Shown: one piece after another, positions 1-7,692 of the stretch | How the letters are laid out: every line of letters begins with the position of its first letter | Position numbering within the stretch: position 1 is the stretch's first letter | Source: Chloroflexota bacterium | GTDB lineage: Bacteria > Chloroflexota > Anaerolineae > Promineifilales > Promineifilaceae | Length of the DNA: 64,000 nucleotides | Direction: 5' to 3' | Assembly: GCA_017993775.1 (NCBI GenBank) | Contig: JAGOMA010000001.1 | Span: 124,001 to 188,000, forward strand | The notes under the pieces: model-generated | What the model saw: the letters and a program-made list of their open reading frames with translations, nothing else | Told to the model about the DNA's origin: nothing | Database searches by the model: none | Position numbers and translations under genes: made by a program

Positions 1-887
1 TGAATTGCCCTCACATAACTTTCCGGCGAGCCATCTACAATAATACCCGTTTTGCCGTCTGCAACGTATTCGCGCACCCCCAATGTATCCGAAACGATGG
101 TTGGTTTTTTGGCCCACATCGCCTGCAAATAGGTCAACATGCCGGTGATGCGATGTACATCGGTGCGTAGGGGAACCACAACGGCCGCGGCCGTATCGAT
201 CAGATCATCAAATTCGGCCGGCGTCACCAGCCCGGCGCGAACATTGGCCGGAATATGCGGGTGGTCGTCTAATCGGTTAGTGGCAATGACAAATTCATAG
301 TCGGGCATCAATCGGGCGGCGGCCAGCAGCGGTTCGTAATCACGAAACGAAGTCCCACCGGCAAAGATGTGTTGGCCGCGCAGTTTATCCGGCACAACAA
401 CATCGGGGCGGGCGTTTTTATTGAAGAATGAGCAGGAGCGGATTTTGCTTTCGTCGATGCCCCACAGGCGCGAAAAAACGGGGATTTCAGCAGCGGAGTG
501 GAGGGCAAAGCGAAAAACGGCGCGATTGGTAAGCTTCATCACCCAGGGTTCGGTCAAACCGCGTAAGCCGGTATCCGGTTCATACATTTCCCCGTAAAAC
601 ACGATGTAAGGCCGCCAGCGTTTGGGCCATAACCCGATGAAAGCAGCTGCCAGCAGTTCTGGCTTCAGGTATCCGCGGGAACTAAACAAAAGCAAGACCC
701 GTTCGGCGCGGGCGGCTTTGACAACGCGAAGAAATAGGGCGGCCTCATCCAGCAAGCTAAACTTGCCTCGGGGAACTTTGTTCATTCTGTCCGGCACAAA
801 GATGGGCCGGGCGCGCGCCGTGAAACGCGCATCTCCCCATCCGCTGACCGTTGAGGCAAAAGTAGTTGGTTTGGGTGTATGGTTCAC
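1..887 (-). CDS. Glycosyltransferase, GT4-like (C-terminus cut by window edge)
   Basis: About 295 residues read on the minus strand from a GTG at 887, running off the left edge. The visible C-terminal half has the GT-B donor-side pattern: 'HIFAGGTSFRDYEPLLAAA', then a stretch 'VVVPLRTDVHRITGMLTYLQ', then 'KPTIVSDTLGVREYV' and 'GKTGIIVD', as in GT4 glycosyltransferases that bind a nucleotide-sugar and spare glycans. It should act in the cytoplasm on a surface polysaccharide or glycolipid precursor. The GTG start overlaps the TGA of the upstream nucleotidyltransferase gene in a four-base GTGA, so the two are translationally coupled. The acceptor and sugar cannot be read from the sequence. The start is inferred from the overlap and no better in-frame start was seen. 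Confidence 0.75.
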   Translation of the reverse strand, partial: MNHTPKPTTFASTVSGWGDARFTARARPIFVPDRMNKVPRGKFSLLDEAALFLRVVKAARAERVLLLFSSRGYLKPELLAAAFIGLWPKRWRPYIVFYGEMYEPDTGLRGLTEPWVMKLTNRAVFRFALHSAAEIPVFSRLWGIDESKIRSCSFFNKNARPDVVVPDKLRGQHIFAGGTSFRDYEPLLAAARLMPDYEFVIATNRLDDHPHIPANVRAGLVTPAEFDDLIDTAAAVVVPLRTDVHRITGMLTYLQAMWAKKPTIVSDTLGVREYVADGKTGIIVDGSPESYVRAI

Positions 888-1528
888 TGAGCAGCCTTTG
901 TTTTTTCCGTAGCGCTGTCGGGTTTTATGCCGATATCTTCGTAAGACTCGATGCAGATTTGATGCTCCCAGTGGGCGTCGTTCATGGCCTGGGTGAGATC
1001 GTGTTGGGCCATGAGGCGTTCGGTGAAGGCCGGCTGCCAGATTAACGCGCCCCAACAAATGCTGCTGATGTAAGCGGATGGTTTATCGACAATTTGATGA
1101 TTTTGCGGATCAATAACGCCAAAATGCTGCCACGTTTCCCCGGGAGCCTGGAAGCAGAGCAGGGTGAGTTCGTGAGTGGGGTTGAGCAGAAATGGGTTGG
1201 GCGTTATTCGGGTATCGGCCATGCAAAAATACACCTGATGCTGGTGGATTGCCTGGTAACTGGCCTTGATAGCGTCAATTAGACGGCCGATTTTGCCATC
1301 CTGATAGACAAATTGAAAGGGGAAGTCGTGATATTTGTGGGTGACGTGTTCCTGAATCGCTTCTTTGCCCTGGCGGATGACGATGACAATGCGATCCACC
1401 CTGGCGTCGATCAGGTGATCGATGCTGTAATCGATGATTGCCTGACCTTGATGGTGGATGAGTTCCTTGGGCGTGGTAATGCCTAACCTGGTTGCCAGAC
1501 CAGCAGCCGGGATGAGTCCAATTTTCAT
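884..1528 (-). CDS. Sugar-phosphate nucleotidyltransferase-like protein
   Basis: 214 residues. The N-terminus 'MKIGLIPAAGLATRLG' followed by 'PKELIHHQGQAIIDYSIDHL' is the NTP-transferase Rossmann-like signature (GxGxR-type loop, then PK.L). A 'CMADTRI' segment near residue 100 stands where the metal-binding Asp of RmlA/GlmU enzymes lies. It probably activates a sugar-1-phosphate with an NTP, or is a regulatory relative, since 214 residues is short for RmlA. It is directly coupled to the downstream glycosyltransferase through a GTGA overlap, so a shared role in surface glycan synthesis is inferred. The substrate is unknown. Confidence 0.7.
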   Translation of the reverse strand: MKIGLIPAAGLATRLGITTPKELIHHQGQAIIDYSIDHLIDARVDRIVIVIRQGKEAIQEHVTHKYHDFPFQFVYQDGKIGRLIDAIKASYQAIHQHQVYFCMADTRITPNPFLLNPTHELTLLCFQAPGETWQHFGVIDPQNHQIVDKPSAYISSICWGALIWQPAFTERLMAQHDLTQAMNDAHWEHQICIESYEDIGIKPDSATEKTKAAQ

Positions 1529-2030
1529 AAATGTCTCCAGTTTATTTCACAAGAGTACTCACTGAGAGCATCGTGGCCAATAATAAACCCGTATCATTCT
1601 ATGGTCTCACATGATTTGGTCAAGTGCAGGATGATGATTATCGGTAACGGCTAAGGGTATATGGCAAAAACGCAGGAGGGAGGCGGGTAAAGTTTTTAGG
1701 GAACGTGGGCTTTATGGCTTCAGGGGATAGTTCCCGAGTTCGTAAGGAACATTGTAAGGTGATCTGGCGCTTTACTACCAATTTCTAACCTAATTGCCGG
1801 AGTGTGTTAGTATAATGCGATTGGTTTTTTGCTTGCCTTCTTTGGAGGCATGTTGCTTGAAAAACTTTTCCTTTTGCCAGTAGTAAGCGGTAATTTTCCA
1901 TTATTCAACCAGCCAACTTCGATGCACTATAATTTATTTTTTCGTTTATTGAAACGGCCGTTTTTACGTACGCAGTATGAAACGGTGAATGGGTGGGAAC
2001 GGCCGTCAATCCTTTCAGGAGGTTTACGTG
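1529..2030. other. Divergent intergenic region with a candidate -10 box
   Basis: About 500 bases between the divergent nucleotidyltransferase and surface-protein genes. A perfect TATAAT lies at 1811-1816 on the plus strand, with no good -35 at the usual distance. Two ACGGCCGT palindromes lie at about 1957 and 2000. A short open frame starts at 1829, but it lacks a ribosome site and runs into the real gene, so it is not called. Nothing else was recognised. Confidence 0.4.
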
Positions 2031-3620
2031 ATGAATGGGGAACGGAAGCAGAAGGACAGTCGTCTTTTTGGGGGAGCTGCTAAATTCGGCAGCAAAATGT
2101 ATCTTTTGGCGTTGTTTGGCTTGCTGGTTCTAAGCCTGTTGTGGTTCGCGCCGCAAAAAGCGTATTCTGCCACTGCGGGCAACGGCCCGGGTGGTGTGGG
2201 CACGACCAATGGCGGGAGCAGTCTGAAGTTATGGCTTCGTGCCGACCGGGGCGTCTTCTCGCAAAGCAACTGCACCATCCCAGCTGCAAATGGTAATTCT
2301 GTCGGCTGCTGGCAAGACCAGAGTGGTAATGGCGCCCATGCTAAACAACAAGGTGCTATTGGTGTACCCACCTTTGACAGCAGCCCGACTCCTCTTTTGA
2401 ATGGAAATCCAGTTCTAAATTTTACTGGCAGCCAATTACTGGAAAGTCCATCGGTTACACTTTCCGATTTGTCAGTATTTGTGGTGTTCAATGCGAGCAA
2501 CGACGGGATGGTTTATGAACATAATAATCGTGGCGTGGAAAGTTTTGGCAGTAATCTTTTTACTGGGCGATCCTGTGCCATTACCGTAAACCGAAACGGG
2601 ACGGAAACCAACAAGAGTGGAAATAGCGCAAGTTGGGGTGCTGGCAATATTAGCCGCATTGTGACACAAGCTTATAATGGCACACACTTAGGCCACACAT
2701 TAAGCATAAATAATAGCCCACAAGGCTTAGGTGATTGTAATAGTAACGGTGACCCGCTTTCCGATCCCCTATTGCGTGGGGTTTATATCGGTGCGCGGGC
2801 AAACCTGACCTGTTGTGGGTTAAATGGAAACATTGCTGAGATGATTTTCTTCAGTGAGAATTTGCCGGCCGTGCAGAAGATTTTGGTGGAGAATTATCTG
2901 TCGGCCAAGTATGGCATTGGCTTAGATAGCAATGATTACTATGATGGCGATACCCCGCCCAATGGCGATTTTGACCTGGACGTGGCTGGTATTGGGCAGC
3001 TTGGAGGTGTGCAAAACACGGAGGCTCACGCCGCTGGGATGATTGTACGGGACGTGGACTTCTTGCAAGATGGCGGCGATTGGTTGTTGTTTGGTCATAA
3101 CACTCCCCAAAATCTTAACACGACGAATGATATTCCGACCGTCGGCGATTGGGATGGCACAAACGATCAACGTTGGGCGCGACATTTCTATGTCGATGTG
3201 ACAGACGACACAACTTTAGTGGGTTGTTCAACGCCTGGCACCTGTTCCGTTGATATTGTCTTTGATTTTAGCGATGGTGGGATGACTGGTAACCCGGGAG
3301 GAACGGCCACCAATTATCGGTTATTAAGCCGTCCAAATCCGAGCGGTCAGTTTAGCGATATTACGGCTAGTTGTGTAACGAGTGGCACTGCGGGCGTGTC
3401 AATTGCTGGTGATCAGGTAACGTTTGACGGAGTGGATGTGACTTGTCTGGGCAGTAATTTTACGCTGGGGACAATCGATGTGGTGAATTCGCCCACGGCC
3501 GTTTCCCTGCAGCCCATCGTCGCCACCCCACAGACAAACGGTCTGTTCATCTTTGCCGCCTGTGTGTTGGCGTTAGGTCTTGGTTCGTTGTGGGCGTGTT
3601 TGCGCCACCGGCCGGAATAA
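2031..3620 (+). CDS. Exported LamG/concanavalin-like surface protein
   Basis: 529 residues from the ATG at 2031, chosen because AGGAGG (2017-2022) lies 8 bases upstream; a start at 1989 has no such site. A basic N-terminus and hydrophobic stretch (about residues 20-40) ending near 'KAYSA' is a signal peptide. The region 'LKLWLRADRGVF', 'CWQDQSGNGAHA', 'GNIAEMIFFSENL' and 'VENYLSAKYGI' is the jellyroll LamG-like pattern found in many secreted proteins. The middle part, rich in Asp and Gly, resembles repeats that follow this domain in other surface proteins. A final hydrophobic helix followed by 'CLRHRPE' suggests membrane anchoring with a short basic tail. Function is probably adhesion or glycan binding; the ligand is unknown. 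Only one ACGGCCGT lies inside this gene. Confidence 0.75.
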   Translation: MNGERKQKDSRLFGGAAKFGSKMYLLALFGLLVLSLLWFAPQKAYSATAGNGPGGVGTTNGGSSLKLWLRADRGVFSQSNCTIPAANGNSVGCWQDQSGNGAHAKQQGAIGVPTFDSSPTPLLNGNPVLNFTGSQLLESPSVTLSDLSVFVVFNASNDGMVYEHNNRGVESFGSNLFTGRSCAITVNRNGTETNKSGNSASWGAGNISRIVTQAYNGTHLGHTLSINNSPQGLGDCNSNGDPLSDPLLRGVYIGARANLTCCGLNGNIAEMIFFSENLPAVQKILVENYLSAKYGIGLDSNDYYDGDTPPNGDFDLDVAGIGQLGGVQNTEAHAAGMIVRDVDFLQDGGDWLLFGHNTPQNLNTTNDIPTVGDWDGTNDQRWARHFYVDVTDDTTLVGCSTPGTCSVDIVFDFSDGGMTGNPGGTATNYRLLSRPNPSGQFSDITASCVTSGTAGVSIAGDQVTFDGVDVTCLGSNFTLGTIDVVNSPTAVSLQPIVATPQTNGLFIFAACVLALGLGSLWACLRHRPE

Positions 3621-3658
3621 CGGCTTGTAATCTCAGGTACGCGCTGTAAATGCAGATC

Positions 3659-3704
3659 AAAAAGGCGTGCAGTGACCGGTTTCCGGGCGCTGCACGCCTT
3701 TTTT
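3659..3704. terminator. Bidirectional intrinsic terminator
   Basis: Arms AAAAAGGCGTGCAG and CTGCACGCCTTTTTT form a 14-bp stem with A and T tracts on both sides. It separates the convergent surface-protein gene (stop 3620) and acyl-CoA dehydrogenase gene (stop codon at 3703-3705, inside the T tract). Confidence 0.85.
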
Positions 3705-4890
3705 AGTTGTAGCGCTGCAAAATTCGGCGGGCGACGGCGCGTTTGTGTACTTCGTCGGGGCCGTCGTAGATGCGGGCGGCGCGTTCGTGGCGATACCAGT
3801 AGGCGATGGGCGTCTCGTCGGTCATGCCCAGCGCGCCGTGGGCTTGCAAGGCGCGATCTAAAACGCGTTGTAATACCCCGGCCACGTAAAATTTTATCAA
3901 CGAGACTTCGTCGCGGGCGGCGTATTGGCCTTGTTCGTCCATTTTTTGGGCGGCGTCCAAAACCATAAGGCGGGCGGCATTGATTTCGGCGCGTGATTCG
4001 GCGACCCAGTTTTGGATGGTTTGCTGCTCGGCGAGGGCGTGGCCGGGAGCCACTTCGCGGCGCACGGCATGGGCGCACATCAGGTCGAAGGCGCGTTCGC
4101 AGATGCCAATCCAGCGCATACAGTGGTGGATGCGCCCTGGGCCAAGGCGCTCCTGCGCGATCATAAAGCCTGCGCCTTCGGGGCCAAGCAAATTGCTTTG
4201 CGGCACGCGCACGCCATCGTACATGATCTCGCCGTGGCTGGCCCAGCCCAGGCCGCGCTCGCCCATCACCGAAGTGTTGCGCACCAGGCGGAAACCGGGC
4301 AAGTGTGTGGGCACGATGATCTGGCTGGCGCGTTGGTGTTTGGCGGCGGTTGGTTCGGTGATGGCCATGACGATGGCGAAGGCTGCGCCGTCGGCAGCGG
4401 TGCTGAACCATTTGTGCCCGGTGATGATGTAATCGGGGCCGTCTTTAACGGCCGTTGTGCTCATCCACGTCGGGTTAGACCCTGGATTTTCTGGTTCGGT
4501 CATGGAAAAACAGCTGCGAATGTCGCCGGCGAGCAGCGGTTTCAGGTAAGTTTCCTGCTGGTCTGGTGTGCCATGCTCGATGAGGATTTCCATGTTGCCG
4601 GCGTCGGGCGCCTGGCAGTTGAAGACGTAATGGCCCAGGAGGGAACGGCCCAACACTTCGCTGACACGGCCGTGTTCCACCAGCGACAACCCCATCCCGC
4701 CATATTCTTGCGGAATTTGCGGCAGCCACAGGCCCAGGGCCTTGGCTTTGTCTCGTTTGGCCTGTAATTGAGGCAGCAATTGGTCGTAATCGTGGTTGAG
4801 CAGCAGCGGCTCCAACGGAATCACTTCTTCAGTCACAAATTCGCGCAGCGTGGTCAGAATCATTGTCAGTTCAGGGGATGGGGTGTTCAT
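3703..4890 (-). CDS. Acyl-CoA dehydrogenase family protein
   Basis: 395 residues from the ATG at 4890, chosen for the GGAGA just upstream; an upstream ATG at 4956 would run into the SDR gene. It shows the flavoprotein pattern: 'CFSMTEPENPGSNPTWM' (FAD/substrate motif), 'ITGHKWFSTAADGAAFAIVM', 'VMGERGLGWASHGEIMYDGVRVP', and a C-terminal 'QAHGALGMTDETPIAYWYRHERAARIYDGPDE'-like end (positions about 3745-3840). These are typical of the phosphotransferase-associated and ACAD10/11-like dehydrogenases. It oxidises acyl-CoA at the alpha-beta position, passing electrons to ETF. It is the last gene of a four-gene operon with an SDR, an enoyl-CoA hydratase and a thioesterase. Substrate chain length is not readable. 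Confidence 0.9.
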   Translation of the reverse strand: MNTPSPELTMILTTLREFVTEEVIPLEPLLLNHDYDQLLPQLQAKRDKAKALGLWLPQIPQEYGGMGLSLVEHGRVSEVLGRSLLGHYVFNCQAPDAGNMEILIEHGTPDQQETYLKPLLAGDIRSCFSMTEPENPGSNPTWMSTTAVKDGPDYIITGHKWFSTAADGAAFAIVMAITEPTAAKHQRASQIIVPTHLPGFRLVRNTSVMGERGLGWASHGEIMYDGVRVPQSNLLGPEGAGFMIAQERLGPGRIHHCMRWIGICERAFDLMCAHAVRREVAPGHALAEQQTIQNWVAESRAEINAARLMVLDAAQKMDEQGQYAARDEVSLIKFYVAGVLQRVLDRALQAHGALGMTDETPIAYWYRHERAARIYDGPDEVHKRAVARRILQRYN

Positions 4891-4909
4891 GAAATCTCCG
4901 GTTGGTTGG

Positions 4910-5695
4910 TTAAGAGCCAATGCTGCTGCCGACCAACTGCCCGCCATCGACGACAAAAGTGGCGCCGGTGGTGAAGTTGGAAGCGGCGGAGGCCAGGTAA
5001 AGGGCGATGCCGGTCAGTTCTTCAGGTTGGGCCATGCGTCCTTGGGGAATGGTTTTCATGACGGCCTCGTTGAACATGTCGTTGCCCCAGATGGCGGCGC
5101 TGAAGCGGGTTTGCACAAAGCCGGGGGCGATGGCGTTGACCTGGATGTTGTCGGGGGCCAGTTCGGCGGCCAGGACTTCGGTGAGCATGAGGACGGCCGC
5201 TTTGCTGACGCAGTAGACACCCATGGCGGGTAACGGCCGTTTCCCGGCCACCGAGGCCATATTGATCACCTTGCCGCCGCCGCGCGCTTTCATCGACTCG
5301 TAACACGCCTTGACCACGCGGAAATAGCCCAACACATTCACGTCAAAAATTTTGGCCCACTGCTCTTCTTCGGCGCTCATCACCGGGCCGAAGTGTGGGT
5401 TGGTGGCCGCATTGTTGACCACAATGTCGATGCCGCCAAATGTCGCTATCGCTTTTTCCACTACTTGCTGCACGGCCGTCAGGCTGCCGGTATGGGCGGC
5501 CACCGGCAGCGCCTCGCCGCCTGCCGCGCGGATCTGCTGCGCGATCAGGTCGAGTCCTGGCTGCTTGCGGCTGGCGAGAACCACTTTTGCGCCCGCCGCG
5601 GCATAGGCCTTGGCGATGGTTTCCCCGATCCCGCGCGACGCGCCGGTGATCAGGGCTACTTTTCCGGATAAATCAAAATCTGGTTGATGCGTCAT
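4910..5695 (-). CDS. Short-chain dehydrogenase/reductase (FabG-like)
   Basis: 261 residues. Classical SDR marks are visible: 'TGASRGIG' (residues about 18-25) for NAD(P) binding, 'NNAA' around residue 92, catalytic Ser in 'INMASVAG', the YxxxK as 'YCVSKAA', and '[12 protein letters not shown]' after it. It ends with the usual '[12 protein letters not shown]'. It oxidises or reduces a hydroxyacyl or ketoacyl substrate in the cytoplasm. It lies 19 bases upstream of the acyl-CoA dehydrogenase start and downstream of an enoyl-CoA hydratase on the same strand, so a 3-hydroxyacyl-CoA step in the same pathway is a fair inference. Related SDRs from such operons are often simply annotated as glucose 1-dehydrogenase or DHRS4-like. 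Confidence 0.9.
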   Translation of the reverse strand: MTHQPDFDLSGKVALITGASRGIGETIAKAYAAAGAKVVLASRKQPGLDLIAQQIRAAGGEALPVAAHTGSLTAVQQVVEKAIATFGGIDIVVNNAATNPHFGPVMSAEEEQWAKIFDVNVLGYFRVVKACYESMKARGGGKVINMASVAGKRPLPAMGVYCVSKAAVLMLTEVLAAELAPDNIQVNAIAPGFVQTRFSAAIWGNDMFNEAVMKTIPQGRMAQPEELTGIALYLASAASNFTTGATFVVDGGQLVGSSIGS

Positions 5696-5746
5696 GGTGT
5701 CTCCCGATGGCTAAAAACTGCCGGCTCGCAGCCAGCAGCTTAACGG

Positions 5747-6535
5747 CTATTTGCCCTGAAAATCAGGTTCGCGTTTTTGCATAAAAGCCATGACGCCTTC
5801 GGCAAAATCATGGCTGACAAGGGTTTGCATTTGCTGGCGGGCTTCAAATTCAATGGCCGCCGACAGGGTGTTTTGAGCGGCGAAAGTGAGGGCGTGTTTG
5901 GTGAGTCCCAGGGCCAGGGTGGGGCGTTGGGCGAGTTTGTGCGCCCAGGCCATTGTTTCATCGAGCAGTTGGTCGGCGGGAGCGATTTTGTTGACCAGGC
6001 CCCATTCCAGGCATTGGTCGGCCGGGAGGCGGTTGCCTTCAATGGCCAGTTGGTAGGCACGGCCGTAGCCCAATCGGCGCATCAAGAACCATGTCGCGCC
6101 GGCATCGGGCACGAAGCCGATGTTGCTAAAGGCCATCATCAGGCTGGCGTCGTGGGCCATTATCTGTAAATCGCAAGCCAAAGCCAGCGACATGCCTGCG
6201 CCAGCGGCTACGCCGTTAAGCGCAGCAATTACCGGTTTGGGCATGGTGGTAATGAGGCTCATCAGGGGGTCGTAGGTAGTGACGATGACGTTGTAGAGGT
6301 CTTCTGGCGTGGGCATTTGGCCGAAAATGCTCAGATCGGCTCCGGCGCAGAAGCCATCGCCCGCCCCGGTGAGGACAACGGCGCGTATCTGGTCATCGAC
6401 GGCGGCTGCCTGAAAGGCGAGCAGCAGCTCGCGGTTCAGGGGCATGTTGAGGGCATTGCGTACCGCCGGGCGGTTCATGGTGATGAGGGCGACGCTGTTG
6501 TGCGTCTGGTATATGAGGTTTTCGAAGTCTGGCAT
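5747..6535 (-). CDS. Enoyl-CoA hydratase/isomerase family protein
   Basis: 262 residues of crotonase fold: 'ALITMNRPAVRNALN' at the N-terminus, the oxyanion-hole segments 'GDGFCAGADLSIFG' and 'AALNGVAAGAGMSLALACDLQIM', then 'FSNIGFVPDAGATWFLMRRLGY'. The glutamate at the end of the last helix in true hydratases is replaced by Asp ('PDAGATW'), as in several hydratase and isomerase subfamilies, including PaaG-type enzymes. It probably handles enoyl-CoA intermediates in the cytoplasm together with the neighbouring SDR and acyl-CoA dehydrogenase. The exact substrate is not determinable. Confidence 0.88.
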   Translation of the reverse strand: MPDFENLIYQTHNSVALITMNRPAVRNALNMPLNRELLLAFQAAAVDDQIRAVVLTGAGDGFCAGADLSIFGQMPTPEDLYNVIVTTYDPLMSLITTMPKPVIAALNGVAAGAGMSLALACDLQIMAHDASLMMAFSNIGFVPDAGATWFLMRRLGYGRAYQLAIEGNRLPADQCLEWGLVNKIAPADQLLDETMAWAHKLAQRPTLALGLTKHALTFAAQNTLSAAIEFEARQQMQTLVSHDFAEGVMAFMQKREPDFQGK

Positions 6536-6620
6536 CAGGCAAGTCTCCTTTGTGGGTTAGATGCAAAGGCTGCATAACGATTACAGGCGCAGGGCAACGG
6601 TTTGTTGGGCGGCGCAGAAG

Positions 6621-7070
6621 TTATAAGATTTCCGAGGCGCTCCACCCAGACTGGAAGGCGTACACGCTTTGTTTGATGACGTCGGGGATGGGGAAGGCGC
6701 TGTTGTTGTCGTAGTCGTACATGACCTGGACGGTTTTGCCGGTGGCCACGAGACGGCCGTCTTCGCCCACAATTTTATAATTCAGGTCAAAGCTTTTATT
6801 ACCAAAGCGGGTTACGCCGACGCCCACAGTGAGCATTTCGCCAAACATTGCCTGGGATTTGTAGCTGCACCGCGCTTCCACCAAAATAATTGGGATATCG
6901 AGCAGATCGAAGCGAATCGGCAGGCCATGCTCCAGGAATTTGGTGATGTACTGGATGCGCGCCGTTTCTAAATAGGTAAAGAAAACGGCGTTATTGACGT
7001 GGCCTAAAGCATCCAGATCGCGAAAGGAGACTTGAATTTGTGTTTCGTAGGGGTAATTTGTGAGGTTCAT
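6621..7070 (-). CDS. Acyl-CoA thioesterase, hotdog fold (4HBT family)
   Basis: 149 residues from the ATG at 7070, preceded by GGAG at a 5-base spacing; the longer frame from 7127 has no ribosome site. The motif 'FRDLDALGHVNNAVFFTYLE' contains the catalytic Asp of 4-hydroxybenzoyl-CoA thioesterase-like enzymes and the HVNN..Y..E core. It hydrolyses an acyl-CoA thioester. It is the first gene of the minus-strand operon with enoyl-CoA hydratase, SDR and acyl-CoA dehydrogenase, so it may release the end product or recycle CoA there. Confidence 0.85.
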   Translation of the reverse strand: MNLTNYPYETQIQVSFRDLDALGHVNNAVFFTYLETARIQYITKFLEHGLPIRFDLLDIPIILVEARCSYKSQAMFGEMLTVGVGVTRFGNKSFDLNYKIVGEDGRLVATGKTVQVMYDYDNNSAFPIPDVIKQSVYAFQSGWSASEIL

Positions 7071-7250
7071 AAGGACTCCAATTTGTTTTGAGCGCGGCAA
7101 AAGGTTTGAGATGCTTGCCGCACACAACGATTATAGAAGGCTTCAAGTTAAAAGGAAATGTATTTATTGTTGTACGGCCGTCTGGAAGCCGGGTTGACTG
7201 TTAGCGAAGTCGCATTATAATTCTGACTCTGTCTTTAAGAACTGAGATTT

Positions 7251-7337
7251 GGGCGGGTGACCGAGAGGCTGAAGGTGCAGCACTGGAAATGCTGTGTACG
7301 GGTAACCGTACCGTGGGTTCGAATCCCACCCCGTCCG
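7251..7337 (+). tRNA. tRNA-Ser(GGA)
   Basis: 87 bases. The acceptor arm GGGCGGG pairs with CCCGTCC (7330-7336) with one G-T wobble, and the discriminator is G, as in serine tRNAs. The anticodon loop CTGGAAA has anticodon GGA at 7285-7287. A long variable arm (TACGGG..CCGTA) marks a class II tRNA, and GTGGG-TTCGAAT-CCCAC is the T arm. CCA is not encoded. Confidence 0.95.
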
Positions 7338-7396
7338 CTGCGAAGGCACAGTTTTTAACTGTGCCTTTTTTATTTTGTATCTGATTGCGTAATGAT

Positions 7397-7482
7397 ATAG
7401 ACGCCAAGGGTTTTCTCCTGAGAAGTTGGATTTTTTGGGTATCAAACCCTTGGGGTCTTAGCAGAGAAACCTGAACAGTTAC
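7397..7482. repeat. Palindromic intergenic repeat, copy A of the AAGGGTTT family
   Basis: Arms AGACGCCAAGGGTTT and AAACCCTTGGGGTCT (one mismatch) flank a 30-base centre and are followed by a conserved tail ending AACAGTTAC. The same arrangement recurs at 11064-11150 and 11170-11256, and a diverged one at 43842-43916. It lies just downstream of the tRNA-Ser gene. Confidence 0.85.
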
Positions 7483-7692
7483 TCGGATTGCTTAATTGGC
7501 ATCGCCAGAAACGGCCGTTACAATTACAACCTCATGGTACGCAGTTCTTCTGGTAGAAGCTAAAAAAGTTTGGCGCGTAACATCCCTGACGACCCTTTCG
7601 CCCGGTATGTATTTCTTGGGCGATCGTGGATAATTGGTTGATGTGTTGGATGTTAACTCCGCTCGTAGAATCTAAAACGTAGGCAGTAGTTC

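Noticed and set aside
1829..2083. Small frame upstream of the surface protein
   Set aside because: No ribosome site; it overlaps the true start, which has a strong one.
7215..7445. Short minus-strand open frame over the tRNA
   Set aside because: It is the antisense of tRNA-Ser(GGA) and part of a palindromic repeat.
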